Origin: Lysobacteraceae bacterium 2PB
Lineage (GTDB): Bacteria > Pseudomonadota > Gammaproteobacteria > Xanthomonadales > Xanthomonadaceae
Direction: 5' to 3'
Length of the DNA: 64,000 bases
Assembly (NCBI GenBank): GCA_005502915.1
Contig: SCMT01000005.1
Coordinates: 1 to 64,000, forward strand
A program made the translations under genes and the position numbers. This document shows, piece by piece, positions 1 to 7,723 of this stretch; position 1 is the first letter of the stretch; every line of letters begins with the position of its first letter. A model generated the notes under the pieces. It saw only the letters and a list, made by a program, of their open reading frames with translations, was not told the DNA's origin and did not search any database.

Positions 1-210
1 ACCACCATCGCCCGCATCGATCGCTGGCCGGCCTGTCGCCGGTCGCCTTCGCTCGGGCACAATCCCCGTCAACCTCTACTTCTGCATGACTCGAAGAAAC
101 GAGGACGCTTCACTCGGGTTATGGCCTGCGAATACGCCCTCGAATATGCCCTCGAATACGCCTTGCGAGTTCTCCATTCACCGCCGGCGACCTGTTGCGG
201 GACAAGTCCG

Positions 211-948
211 TCACGGCGGCGACATGACGGGCGGCAGACATTCGGTGCGATGGTTCGCCTGCTTGCGATCGAGCAATCGGCGCAGCCTCGGGATTTCTCC
301 GGCTTTTCCGCGCATCACCGCAACCGGGATCGTCCCTTTGGCGAGGACGTATGTCGATCCATATGCGTCGGGGGCGCCTCTGATATTCCAGGCCAATGTA
401 TCGAATCCTGTTCCGAACGCCAGAAGATGGTCGAGGGGCACCAGCGCCTTCGTGCTGAGGTTGCCATTGTTGAACTGATGCCAGAGCATGACGCTCATCA
501 TGCTGGTCGCAGTGAAGGAAAACTTCTCGTCGGCATTTCCGGAGCGATAGAGGTGCAGCCACGTCCGCTGCGGATTCTTCAATGGCTCACCGATCTTCGC
601 TGCGTCGAAGCGGAAATTCAGGGTCACTGCAATGCGGTCTTCCGGCGCAGATCGTTGCGTCTTTTCATCCGCCGGCCAGTCGTAGCCGATATCCCACTTC
701 AATGAAATGCCCGGCGCGATCTCGGTCGACTGCCTGGGCCGCCACTCGTAACTGTCGCGCCCAGCCCGCACCTCGCCATCGCGCTGGGTGAGACTGCGTG
801 TTCCGACCCACTCGCCTTCCGCATCTTTCTCGGCGACGATGCAGGACAGCTGGATTTCACGACCCGCATCCTGAGCCGCTGCTGCGCAGGGCACAGCCGC
901 GATACCGGCAACAATCAGCAGAGGGTGAACGCGCAGCAGGGTGATCAT
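211..948 (-). CDS. Secreted hypothetical protein, 245 aa
   Basis: I do not recognise this protein. The start at 948 places a hydrophobic Sec-type signal peptide at the N-terminus (MITLLRVHPLLIVAGIAAV, then a CAAAAQ cleavage region) and a GAGG Shine-Dalgarno sequence lies just upstream. Upstream in-frame codons would add a polar 17-residue leader ahead of the signal, so they were rejected. The mature part is mixed polar, has no obvious catalytic motif, and ends in a basic Arg/Lys-rich stretch. It is probably periplasmic or secreted. The next gene to the right on the same strand is also a small exported protein of unknown role, but a terminator separates them. Confidence 0.6.
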   Translation of the reverse strand: MITLLRVHPLLIVAGIAAVPCAAAAQDAGREIQLSCIVAEKDAEGEWVGTRSLTQRDGEVRAGRDSYEWRPRQSTEIAPGISLKWDIGYDWPADEKTQRSAPEDRIAVTLNFRFDAAKIGEPLKNPQRTWLHLYRSGNADEKFSFTATSMMSVMLWHQFNNGNLSTKALVPLDHLLAFGTGFDTLAWNIRGAPDAYGSTYVLAKGTIPVAVMRGKAGEIPRLRRLLDRKQANHRTECLPPVMSPP

Positions 949-1034
949 TTCCTCGGTCTCTTTATTTTGCAGGGCCACATTATCCGATGGATGATGCACG
1001 AAGAAAATCAGCAGAGCATGGAGCGAAACCGGGG

Positions 1035-1073
1035 GAAGAAAAGCCCGGGTGCGGCCTTTGGCCTGACCCGGGC
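1035..1073 (-). terminator. Rho-independent terminator after the 1091-1600 gene
   Basis: Read on the minus strand, an 8-bp stem (GCCCGGGT pairing with ACCCGGGC, plus-strand arms 1043-1050 and 1066-1073) is followed by a TTTTCTTC run. It lies 18 bp past the stop of the upstream secreted-protein gene. Confidence 0.7.
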
Positions 1074-1090
1074 TAGTTGCTCTCGTCGCA

Positions 1091-1600
1091 TCACTCCGGG
1101 GCGGAAGAGCACGTCCTGCGCGGCTTCGTCGTTGCGTCGCCAGGTTGCAGGGGAGCGCGCTCCCTGGTCAGTCGTTCATCCACCGCGATCACAGCGATAT
1201 CGCCGTTTCCTTCGACGAGGGTATCGATCTGCTTCCAATGCAGACTGTCGCCCGAATGCTCCGCACGCACGAGCACGACCGACTCGCTGCGCTGGCTGGC
1301 AACCGCGATGATTGCAGTATGTCCGACCACCGAACCGGAGACGCGGCCTTCGTCGACCTGTCGCAAATTGACCAACGCGCCACCGAAATCACCGCACAGC
1401 CGCTCGCCGTCCTGGATCAGATCGAGATTGAAACCGCCGCAGTCGAGCTTCGGATTCGAGCGATCGCACCAGCGCACGGACCAGGCTCCGCTGAAATCAG
1501 CCGGCGGAGGTTGCGCATGCGATGCCATCGCATATCCCGCCAGCATGCTGCCGGCGAGAATCGCGAATGCGAAAGGGGTGAGCGGAGTCTTGTCGCGCAT
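1091..1600 (-). CDS. Secreted hypothetical protein, 169 aa
   Basis: This is an unrecognised small exported protein. The start at 1600 gives a short basic N-region (MRDKTPLTP), a hydrophobic core and an Ala-rich cleavage site ending near SHAQ. The mature domain begins with a FSGAWSVRWCD segment and carries three cysteines (in RWCD, LDCGG and RLCGD) that could form a disulfide in the periplasm. The Gly/Val-rich beta pattern (for example GRVSGSVVGHTAIIAV) suggests a small beta-barrel or lipocalin-like fold; this is only an impression from the sequence. A terminator follows the stop. Confidence 0.55.
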   Translation of the reverse strand: MRDKTPLTPFAFAILAGSMLAGYAMASHAQPPPADFSGAWSVRWCDRSNPKLDCGGFNLDLIQDGERLCGDFGGALVNLRQVDEGRVSGSVVGHTAIIAVASQRSESVVLVRAEHSGDSLHWKQIDTLVEGNGDIAVIAVDERLTRERAPLQPGDATTKPRRTCSSAPE

Positions 1601-1689
1601 TGCAGATATCCAGGTCACGATGAAGGGATGACACCCTATGGTCATGACTGCGGATGGTCAAGCATTCGAATGCACAGCCTGCGCGAACC

Positions 1690-1843
1690 TGACAGGCAGG
1701 CATTGCGTGCACCGCAATACGGGATAGCCTGGAAGACCGGGCGCTGGCTTCGCACGCGGCGATGAACTGGCGCGGGAATTCAACTACCAACACGTTTGAA
1801 ACCGGGACGTTGGAGGGCTGGAACTGCGGTCGAGTCTGGACAT
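1690..1843 (-). pseudogene. Decayed paralogue of the 68-aa gene at 3565-3771
   Basis: On the minus strand this stretch reads PQFQPSNVPVSNVLVVEF followed by PRQFIAACEASA, which closely matches the N-terminal half of the protein encoded at 3565-3771 (PQFQPCNVPVSNVFVVEV, then PPQFIALCEASG). The homologous ATG is still present at 1843 but one base is missing within the first few codons, putting it out of frame with the conserved part. The C-terminal half has diverged. It is a frameshifted relic, and its left boundary is approximate. Confidence 0.65.
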
Positions 1844-1852
1844 CCAGGCAAG

Positions 1853-2665
1853 TCAGGCAGGCATCGACAATCGAAAGTCGTATGGCCACAGATGCTCTGA
1901 TAGCGAATCCGTGACCACGAAGCTGCGGTTGACCAGGATCTCCCGGCATTGCTGGAGGTTCATGTCGTAGTCGGGCGGCATGAGTCCCATGGCCAGATCG
2001 TACGGGGCGTCGACATTGAAATGCACGACGCCATCGATCCTATAGTCTCGTCGGAAGGCGGTCCTCCAGCGCGAATTGCTCCCCCAACCCTGGGAGAGAT
2101 TGCAGACGGGACGCGTCTTCCGCGTGTAAGCCCAGTAGAGTGGCGCCTCATCCGCAATCCCGATTCTCAGCTGGCTCGCAGGCGCGCGCACGATCGCGCC
2201 GCAGCGCATGAACAGCATCGGCCCGAGCATGAGGCAAGGCCAATGGGTTCTGAGAATTTGCACCGAATCCCCGTCGCCAGCCGAAGCGATCAGCCCGGTG
2301 ACTTCGACATCGAAGGGCGAGTAAGCGGCAGGTGTTTCGACGGTAAACCCCAACGCGATCGCGAAGGCGCGGAATTCGTCCGGCGTGATGCATGGCCCCG
2401 TCCAATCGTCCGGATACATCGGGCCAGGGATCAATCCCAGCGCGAGGGTTTCGAACACCATGCTGGCCGCGTACAGTCGCCAGAGGTCCGTGACTTCGGC
2501 AGCAGGCCAAGGGCGTTCCGCGCGGGCAGAAAACGCCTTCAGCCACTCGGCCTCCCCTGGGTATTCATCGAGCCATGGTTCGATGATCTGCGGATACACC
2601 TGAGCATCCGGCTTCTCGTGGATGTCCTTGTACAACTGGCACCACGGCCACTGGTCTTCGTGCAT
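1853..2665 (-). CDS. Hypothetical protein, 270 aa
   Basis: This is an uncharacterised soluble protein with no signal peptide or membrane segment. It is rich in Trp, Pro and acidic residues, opening with MHEDQWPWCQLYKDIHEKP, and shows the look of a globular accessory-region protein with no metal or nucleotide-binding motif I can name. The ATG at 2665 is the first in-frame start and lacks a strong Shine-Dalgarno sequence. It sits between two decayed copies of the small gene at 3565-3771, in a region that appears to turn over. No function is inferred. Confidence 0.55.
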   Translation of the reverse strand: MHEDQWPWCQLYKDIHEKPDAQVYPQIIEPWLDEYPGEAEWLKAFSARAERPWPAAEVTDLWRLYAASMVFETLALGLIPGPMYPDDWTGPCITPDEFRAFAIALGFTVETPAAYSPFDVEVTGLIASAGDGDSVQILRTHWPCLMLGPMLFMRCGAIVRAPASQLRIGIADEAPLYWAYTRKTRPVCNLSQGWGSNSRWRTAFRRDYRIDGVVHFNVDAPYDLAMGLMPPDYDMNLQQCREILVNRSFVVTDSLSEHLWPYDFRLSMPA

Positions 2666-2765
2666 CGGGATTCACCGCATTCGAAAGAATGATGTCGCCC
2701 CGTTCATCGCCACTGCGGGTTCGAACGAAACCCCGGCGCAGACACCGCCTGCGCCCGGGTGCAGC

Positions 2766-2843
2766 TTACGCGCTGGGGGCATCCATGGACACCGCGCGGT
2801 TGCCAGCGACCAAATCCACCTGCCCCGCAGCAATGACGCTTGT
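2766..2843 (-). pseudogene. 3' remnant of another copy of the 68-aa gene
   Basis: On the minus strand the segment ends GNRAVSMDAPSA then TAA, comparable with the C-terminus DNHLVPLDGPTA then TAA of the intact gene at 3565-3771. Both stops are followed by almost the same downstream sequence (a GGGCGCAG...CTGCGCCC hairpin). The upstream part has been replaced by a palindromic repeat. Similarity over the coding part is short, so most of the support comes from the shared stop and terminator context. Confidence 0.4.
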
Positions 2844-2845
2844 CG

Positions 2846-2918
2846 TCCCGGCGCAGGCCGGGACCCAGCCCTTGACGTGATTGAAGCCCTTGAAGCGGGA
2901 TCCCGGCCTGCGCCGGGA
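2846..2918. repeat. Dispersed palindrome, 18-bp perfect inverted arms
   Basis: The arms TCCCGGCGCAGGCCGGGA (2846-2863) and its exact reverse complement (2901-2918) are separated by 37 bp. This resembles the very common dispersed intergenic palindromes of proteobacterial genomes that start with a TCCCGGC-type core. Confidence 0.7.
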
Positions 2919-3062
2919 TGAGGAGGGGAGGATGCATGACGCAGGCTGATCGGCGCATCGCGCGCAGGCTAGTCAAGGTTGGTCGCCCGGGTAAGCGCGA
3001 CGCGTGCATCCGGCATGAACGCACGCATGCCTATCCCAAAGGCACGGATGCGGCCTTTGGTT

Positions 3063-3494
3063 TTATCCTGTTGACTTGCTGCCTTGAACAAGGCCACGAC
3101 CGCCATTAGCGAGAATCGCCTTCTTGTAATCCATGCTGTTCATTGGCGGACAGGCATTCACTGCATGAATAAAGATGTCGGGTGGCTTGTACCAATGCGA
3201 TGCGATGTAGTGCGTGATCGCGACTGGCGCAACATAGATGAGCCCATCGAATGGCACGAGAACGTTCGCATTGAAACGAGGACCTTCGAACTGGCATAGA
3301 TCGCATTCATGGACGCCAGCGGACACAACAGGCTGCCAAGGCTCACGACACAGATGATTGAGCTTCTCGAAGAATGCAGGACTCACCTCGCCCGTCTCGA
3401 ACTTGCAGCCGCGCGACAGCCAACCAACGGAGATGAGCCCGTCGCTCGGGACCGGCAAGTAGCGACATGGTTCGAGGTCGTTCGAGTGCGTCAT
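3063..3494 (-). CDS. Hypothetical protein, 143 aa, possible metal site
   Basis: This cytosolic protein starts at ATG 3494 and has no signal peptide. It has the features of a small conserved bacterial family of unknown role: RYLPVPSDGLISVGWL near the N-terminus, a GVHECDLCQFEGPRF segment with a His-Glu-Cys-x-x-Cys arrangement that could bind metal, then LIYVAPVAITHYIASHWYKPP and a C-terminal MDYKKAILANGGR segment. I recall similar orphan proteins in many bacteria but cannot name a function. It is transcribed towards the palindromic region on its left and is separated from the small gene at 3565-3771 by that gene's terminator. Confidence 0.65.
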   Translation of the reverse strand: MTHSNDLEPCRYLPVPSDGLISVGWLSRGCKFETGEVSPAFFEKLNHLCREPWQPVVSAGVHECDLCQFEGPRFNANVLVPFDGLIYVAPVAITHYIASHWYKPPDIFIHAVNACPPMNSMDYKKAILANGGRGLVQGSKSTG

Positions 3495-3521
3495 CAGCCC
3501 TGGTCCAATCTTTCACACATG

Positions 3522-3556
3522 AGAAAACAGTCGGGCGCAGACACCGCCTGCGCCCG
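3522..3556 (-). terminator. Rho-independent terminator after the 68-aa gene
   Basis: On the minus strand a perfect 9-bp stem CGGGCGCAG/CTGCGCCCG (plus-strand arms 3532-3540 and 3548-3556, 7-nt loop) is followed by ACTGTTTTC. It begins 8 bp after the stop of the gene at 3565-3771. A near-identical copy sits at 2731-2757 beside the gene remnant. Confidence 0.65.
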
Positions 3557-3564
3557 GGTGAAGC

Positions 3565-3771
3565 TTACGCGGTGGGGCCGTCGAGGGGCACCAGGTGGTT
3601 GTCGGCATCGTAGCGCAGGCCGCAGAGCATGGCGGCGATGCCGCGCAGGGCGGCTTGCGGGCTGGCGCCGCTGGCTTCGCACAGGGCGATGAACTGGGGC
3701 GGGACTTCGACTACGAACACGTTTGAAACCGGGACGTTGCACGGCTGGAACTGCGGCTTGGGCTTGGACAT
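3565..3771 (-). CDS. Small hypothetical protein, 68 aa
   Basis: This short gene is supported by a GGAGG Shine-Dalgarno sequence six bases before the ATG at 3771, a dedicated terminator, and two decayed paralogues nearby. That pattern means the sequence has been maintained and copied as a unit. The protein begins MSKPKPQFQPCNVPVSN, followed by VFVVEVPPQFIALCEASG and a helix-like stretch rich in Ala, and ends VPLDGPTA. The length and composition (a beta hairpin then a helix) would fit a small DNA-binding or antitoxin-like fold, but no motif proves it. No toxin-like partner is adjacent. Confidence 0.6.
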   Translation of the reverse strand: MSKPKPQFQPCNVPVSNVFVVEVPPQFIALCEASGASPQAALRGIAAMLCGLRYDADNHLVPLDGPTA

Positions 3772-4113
3772 GACGGACCTCCGTTTCGCCCGACGCCCGG
3801 AGTGGACGCCGTTGGCGAATCCACACCGCATCGCGCGCAGGCGCGTCAAGGTTTGCGCAGCAACTTGCCTCGACCTTGACGCGCCGAGCACGATGCGAGA
3901 ATGGGACGACAACGGTGGGCACATATCAGGAAAGACATCACGACCCGTAGGCTGGGTGCTCCGCACCCAGCGATTGCTGACGAAGCAAATCGCTGGGTCG
4001 ATGACCCAGCCTACGACCCTGCCGCATTCCCGCTTCGATAGCGGCGGGCCCAAGACTCGCCCTACGAAAAACATTCTTCAGCTCAGCTGCACCCCATCTT
4101 ACGAATTCAGGAG
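3772..4113. other. Gene-free boundary between accessory genes and the AT-rich island
   Basis: I see no coding sequence here. The right half contains a REP-like palindrome (3946-4015), and composition shifts to visibly AT-richer sequence at about 4060-4110, just before the 3' end of the island operon. This may mark the left junction of an acquired segment. Confidence 0.5.
3946..4015. repeat. REP-like palindrome
   Basis: The outer arms CGTAGGCTGGGT (3946-3957) and ACCCAGCCTACG (4004-4015) are exact reverse complements. Nested inside is a GCTGGGTGCTCCGCACCCAG hairpin and a second copy of the CGCTGGGT core. It looks like a dispersed intergenic palindrome placed at the edge of the AT-rich island. 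Confidence 0.7.
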
Positions 4114-4761
4114 TCAAGCGTGCCAAAGGCCAACGCCATTCTGCAGTCTATATTCAAGGAATTTCAGCATTGCTTTTGATGACTGCGAAAAGTTAAGCAG
4201 CTTATAGCTCAGCCCATATTTCGGATCTGCAACAATTTCGGAATACGTGCGACCAGAAATCATAGGATCATCACAGTCGGGAATGAAAACGGTGTCCCAG
4301 TAAAATGCACGATCCCCGCGTGGAGCATCAGCTATTACGCCAGAAGTTTCTCCGACAAAAGTTGCAATCGATTTACCATCGCAATATCCAATGACCGCCC
4401 TCGCCAATGCTCGTCGACCAGCCGACCCTGTTTCTTTTACGAAATCGCCACCTAGCACATTCCACATCGGCTTAGTAAGACCGCCGGGATATCCACCATC
4501 TAAGTAATCCTCAAAGATCAGTCCCGCATGCTCAACGATGCACGGTACTTTCACTTGTTGATATGCCTTCGCCACTTCATTCTGCACAAGAACGAAAAGG
4601 TCAACTTCAAGAACCTCCGTGATCGCCGACTCGCGTATGTGAAAATCAAAGACATCACACACAAATCGGCCATCATTTAACTTAGAGACCTCGCAAAACA
4701 CTTTGTTCTCGTCGCGCTTAAATCTGCTAGACGTTACATAATGAATAGAAATTTTATTCAT
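4114..4761 (-). CDS. HAM1/RdgB/ITPA-like protein with altered active site, 215 aa
   Basis: The fold matches the HAM1 (dITP/XTP pyrophosphatase) family: an N-terminal VTSSRFKRDE strand-loop, a VQNEVAKAYQ helix (residues 59-68) matching the family's ENAxxKA, a VEHAGL segment (76-81), GGYPGGLTKPMW (89-100), APRGDRAFYWDTVFIP (146-161) and KYGLSYK (181-187). Residue changes are informative. The catalytic metal-binding Asp of the family (VED[T/S] or ADDSG) is His78 here, and the base-recognition SHR motif is SYK. It is therefore probably a nucleotide-binding sensor rather than an active pyrophosphatase. The start at 4761 is chosen because it forms an ATGA overlap with the SIR2 gene and has a GAGGG Shine-Dalgarno sequence. 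It is the last gene of the five-gene island. Confidence 0.75.
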   Translation of the reverse strand: MNKISIHYVTSSRFKRDENKVFCEVSKLNDGRFVCDVFDFHIRESAITEVLEVDLFVLVQNEVAKAYQQVKVPCIVEHAGLIFEDYLDGGYPGGLTKPMWNVLGGDFVKETGSAGRRALARAVIGYCDGKSIATFVGETSGVIADAPRGDRAFYWDTVFIPDCDDPMISGRTYSEIVADPKYGLSYKLLNFSQSSKAMLKFLEYRLQNGVGLWHA

Positions 4762-5579
4762 TTTGAATCCCTCATGCAATTTAGAACATCAGCAGTTTCA
4801 GCAGTCAAATCAAGGCTAGACACCGGAATCACATCGATACCCCGACTTGAGAAAAGCGTATATTCAAAGTCTGAAGGATCGGCGACCACAATGTATGCAC
4901 GCGGCCCGGGAGAACCGCCATCTAATGCGCGGCCCTCTGTAAAAAGTCGAAACAAATACGAAACATTCGGGTCTCGGAAGCTATAACCAACAAACAGAAG
5001 CGTGCGCCCAAGCAAATCCGACCTGAGGCGCAAATCAAGAGGATCCTCAAGTCTCAAACGAGATTCGTAGTCGCTCTCGGTCAATACGATCTTCGCGGGA
5101 TGATCCCAGTCGCCATGAAATTTAACAACCTCAACTTCCGCGCCAGTACCGCCCATTTCTGACTCTACAGCTACAACATGAACCGTTCTATTTGAAAGAC
5201 GCAACGCTCTTTCTAAGTAGTCATCATAATTAGTTGTGTAAAAAACAGAGCATCTATTTAAATCAGCAAGGCTAGATAAAACAGTAGATTTTGATAGCTC
5301 ATCATCACTGATATCCATCCTCTTTACAAGCCAATTAGTTATTTTGGCAATTTGACCGGAGTGCTTGTGCTTATAGTATTCAAGAATCTGCAGATCCGTG
5401 CCGCGAACGCGCGCCAGAGCCGGATCCTGAAAACCAAGATCCAAGGCAGCCTGCTCCACCAATTCGCCCCACGATGGACCGCGTCGTGAAACCGACATAG
5501 ACACGCCAGCACCGATAAAGGGAATAACCTTTCCTTCTTGATAACGCCTTCTAAGCAACTCAGGACAACGGTTAGACAT
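4758..5579 (-). CDS. SIR2-family NAD-consuming effector candidate, 273 aa
   Basis: This is a SIR2-like domain of the type common in anti-phage systems. It has FIGAGVSMS (residues 21-29) for NAD phosphate binding, FYTTNYDDYLE (113-123) with the catalytic-type Asn and Asp, KFHGDWDH (153-160) with the catalytic-type His155, and the family-typical LLFVGYSFRDPNV towards the C-terminus. All key residues are present, so NAD+ hydrolysis is plausible. It lacks a zinc ribbon and is short, so it is not a housekeeping deacetylase. ATG 5579 is preferred over an upstream TTG. The gene overlaps the methyltransferase gene by 8 bp and the HAM1-like gene by 4 bp, which implies coordinated translation. I infer that it is the killing arm of the island. 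Confidence 0.85.
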   Translation of the reverse strand: MSNRCPELLRRRYQEGKVIPFIGAGVSMSVSRRGPSWGELVEQAALDLGFQDPALARVRGTDLQILEYYKHKHSGQIAKITNWLVKRMDISDDELSKSTVLSSLADLNRCSVFYTTNYDDYLERALRLSNRTVHVVAVESEMGGTGAEVEVVKFHGDWDHPAKIVLTESDYESRLRLEDPLDLRLRSDLLGRTLLFVGYSFRDPNVSYLFRLFTEGRALDGGSPGPRAYIVVADPSDFEYTLFSSRGIDVIPVSSLDLTAETADVLNCMRDSK

Positions 5580-6195
5580 TGATCCTACCTGCAATACGCG
5601 TTAGGGAATGAACGTGCTCAATTCCATTATGCGGGTGACTCTCATGGAGATCCATGTCAGAGGCGCTCACAATATCTAAGAAGCCAAATAAATTCAGGTA
5701 ACGCTCATGACTAATTAAAGTGGGCTTAAAATTTGGGTGCGCTCGTTCAATATCTTGCCTGCGGTCATTGAACGAGCAGAACAAAACAAGCCCACCTCTG
5801 CGCACCAGCTGGGGCAAACGGTTAACAAACTGCTCAATATCACTTTTATCAGGAAAACAATGGACAACGCCGTACACGACAGCCACATCATATGTCACAT
5901 CTCGGGAAATAAATCGTCTAACATCTCCCTGAATCCAGTTAATGCATTTACGACCAGCCCACAATCTACCAGCATTTTTAAGCGCCGCTCCGGATATATC
6001 AACTGCATCAACCGTTGCACCTAATTCGGCAAGAAACGCTGCATTTTTTCCTTCGCCACACCCCAGATCAATTACTTTGGAATCGCTAAAACTCCAATAG
6101 CTAGTCGCTTCTCGGACGAGCGATCCGGGTGAAACATCCCAGAATGGGCAACATTTATCATACCCATCATCGTACCCTCCTTTATCCATTTGCAT
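5572..6195 (-). CDS. Class I SAM-dependent methyltransferase, 207 aa
   Basis: The protein has a Rossmann-type methyltransferase core: motif I VIDLGCGEGKNAAFLA (residues about 41-56), an acidic second strand VDAVDIS, IQGDVRRF, and YDVAVVYGVVHCFPDK as motif IV-like. It resembles small-molecule methyltransferases of the TehB/UbiE type more than DNA methylases, since it has no DPPY or target-recognition region. The substrate is unknown; a nucleotide or base is an inference from its neighbours. The second of three clustered ATGs (6195) is chosen because it alone has a GGAG Shine-Dalgarno sequence at proper spacing. The gene overlaps its neighbours on both sides. Confidence 0.8.
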   Translation of the reverse strand: MQMDKGGYDDGYDKCCPFWDVSPGSLVREATSYWSFSDSKVIDLGCGEGKNAAFLAELGATVDAVDISGAALKNAGRLWAGRKCINWIQGDVRRFISRDVTYDVAVVYGVVHCFPDKSDIEQFVNRLPQLVRRGGLVLFCSFNDRRQDIERAHPNFKPTLISHERYLNLFGFLDIVSASDMDLHESHPHNGIEHVHSLTRIAGRINV

Positions 6196-7723
6196 TTGAT
6201 ACTCCATTCACGAACTGACGCAAAGTGTTTCCATACTGCTTTCTCCCAAACCAGTTGTAAATGACCCCATCTGCATCTCGGAGAAACTTAGGAACCTCAG
6301 CTTCGACCTCGGCATCACGAACAGCCAAGAACTGTTCAAAAGATATCTTTGCACCCCTTCTTGCGCAATAGAACTTATGAGCCATATCAGGCGGCGTGTG
6401 CACATACAAAATCCCGCAAGATCTACGTCCGCCCAAAATTTGATAAATTCTATCCAACGTAGCTCGCTGCCTCACTCCATCCACAATTGCTCTTCCATTA
6501 GAAGCGGCAATTCTGGCACAGATAGCTTCGGCCAATCGAACCGGACCATCCCTGCTAGATATAAAACTCAAAGCATCGCTTTGAAATTTTTCTCGATTCT
6601 CTGGTGTGACCGCTGGGATTCCCAGCAGATTAGCGACTACTTCCCCGGAATTGATGTAAGCTCGATCAGTATATTTTGCAATACGGCGGGCCGCCTCCGT
6701 CTTGCCACTACCAACAGTGCCCATAACAAAAATGACTTTAGAGTCTCGCAACCTAGCTCGCCTCACCAAACGAAAGGCAGGGGCTGAATTTGCGATCCAG
6801 GGAAGAAAGGTCCGCAGGCACAACTGCGACCAATACTCAAATCGCCATATTGGATAGGGAAATGGATCAGCCTCTATCCATTGCAGCTGCGCAATGGATT
6901 TTTCGCCACGAACGGGCTGAATCCACTCACTTGAAGACGAAGTTTCATACCTTAGTATGAATGCTATGTGCTTTCTTCCAACTACAGAAGAGTCATCATT
7001 CAAAACACCGATAATCTTAAGCCCGTCAAAGCAAGCCAGCCTTTGCGCATCGGCGGCGGGAATCTTTAGTTCTTCTGAGAGTTCACGCACTGCGGACCGT
7101 AGCAAGCCTTGAACGCCATGCGCTAGCAGATCGAAGTCCTCTCTAATTACGTGCCCGCCGAATCCAATGCAAAGAGAACCCCTAAGATAATCTTCAACTC
7201 GATTGAAGTTCCCTCTGCGAAAACACAGAACTTTGTCGTTTTTAGTGACCAAAATATATGTCAAGACCTGCTTCCAGTCCTCCGTTCTTTCAGCGACCAT
7301 CCGGGGCTGATATTCGACATCCTCGGGTTTCTCTAGCAGTTGTGCGTAGCGGGCCCAAGCCAGCTTGACACCCTGAAACCTCCCAAGCCGATCCAATTTA
7401 GACGGCTGCACAACTCGAACGTCGCTCTGATCTGGGGAACGGGTATACGGCCTTGCCTCGTAAATGCTATCCGCAGATACCACATCTCTAATGGAGAACG
7501 CTCCCGGCCTAGTTCTTACAAAACGCGACTTATCCCCATTCCGACGAACATCCACACTCAATTTAGACTTCATCGTTTGATGAGGAGTTTTGCCGCTAAC
7601 TCGATCAGTGAATAGACCATGCTCTATAGCATAGTCAACGATTTGTTTGGGAGTCATCGGCTGACGAGTAGCCTGCAGCGCCGTTGCCGCAACCGAAAGA
7701 AACTCGCTCTCGCCTTTTGCCAT
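6182..7723 (-). CDS. HARE-HTH + NUDIX + P-loop nucleotide-kinase-like fusion, 513 aa
   Basis: Three domains can be seen. Residues 5-80 form a HARE-HTH (LQATRQPMTPKQIVDYAIEH ... SIRD), a winged helix found with restriction and DNA-modification enzymes. Residues about 150-285 are a NUDIX domain of the GFGGH subgroup (188-220), with a RELSEEL core (213-219) but without the classic upstream Glu spacing. Residues 327-505 are a small P-loop kinase with Walker A GTVGSGKT (335-342), a conserved VDGVRQRATLDRI segment and a YVHTPPD strand, like adenylate or dephospho-CoA kinases. The start has a GGAGG Shine-Dalgarno sequence and overlaps the Dam stop by one base (TAATG). A role in sensing or phosphorylating modified nucleotides is inferred. 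Confidence 0.85.
   Translation of the reverse strand: MAKGESEFLSVAATALQATRQPMTPKQIVDYAIEHGLFTDRVSGKTPHQTMKSKLSVDVRRNGDKSRFVRTRPGAFSIRDVVSADSIYEARPYTRSPDQSDVRVVQPSKLDRLGRFQGVKLAWARYAQLLEKPEDVEYQPRMVAERTEDWKQVLTYILVTKNDKVLCFRRGNFNRVEDYLRGSLCIGFGGHVIREDFDLLAHGVQGLLRSAVRELSEELKIPAADAQRLACFDGLKIIGVLNDDSSVVGRKHIAFILRYETSSSSEWIQPVRGEKSIAQLQWIEADPFPYPIWRFEYWSQLCLRTFLPWIANSAPAFRLVRRARLRDSKVIFVMGTVGSGKTEAARRIAKYTDRAYINSGEVVANLLGIPAVTPENREKFQSDALSFISSRDGPVRLAEAICARIAASNGRAIVDGVRQRATLDRIYQILGGRRSCGILYVHTPPDMAHKFYCARRGAKISFEQFLAVRDAEVEAEVPKFLRDADGVIYNWFGRKQYGNTLRQFVNGVSNANG

Larger units (their letters stand above)
2666..3062. other. Gene-free stretch with gene remnant and palindromic repeats
   Basis: No intact gene is supported here. 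It holds a 3' remnant of a small paralogous gene (2766-2843), a large palindrome (2846-2918), and a short stretch around 2950-2985 resembling the sequence upstream of the 3565-3771 gene. A CCAAAGGC/GCCTTTGG hairpin is at 3036-3060. Confidence 0.5.

Noticed and set aside
121-168. Three 12-bp repeats near the left edge (GAATACGCCCTC type)
   Set aside because: Only three imperfect copies with no gene or structure to explain them; probably incidental.
5580-5594. TTG start for the SIR2 gene
   Set aside because: It adds only five residues; the ATG at 5579 has an AGGTAGGA site and leads directly into the conserved domain.
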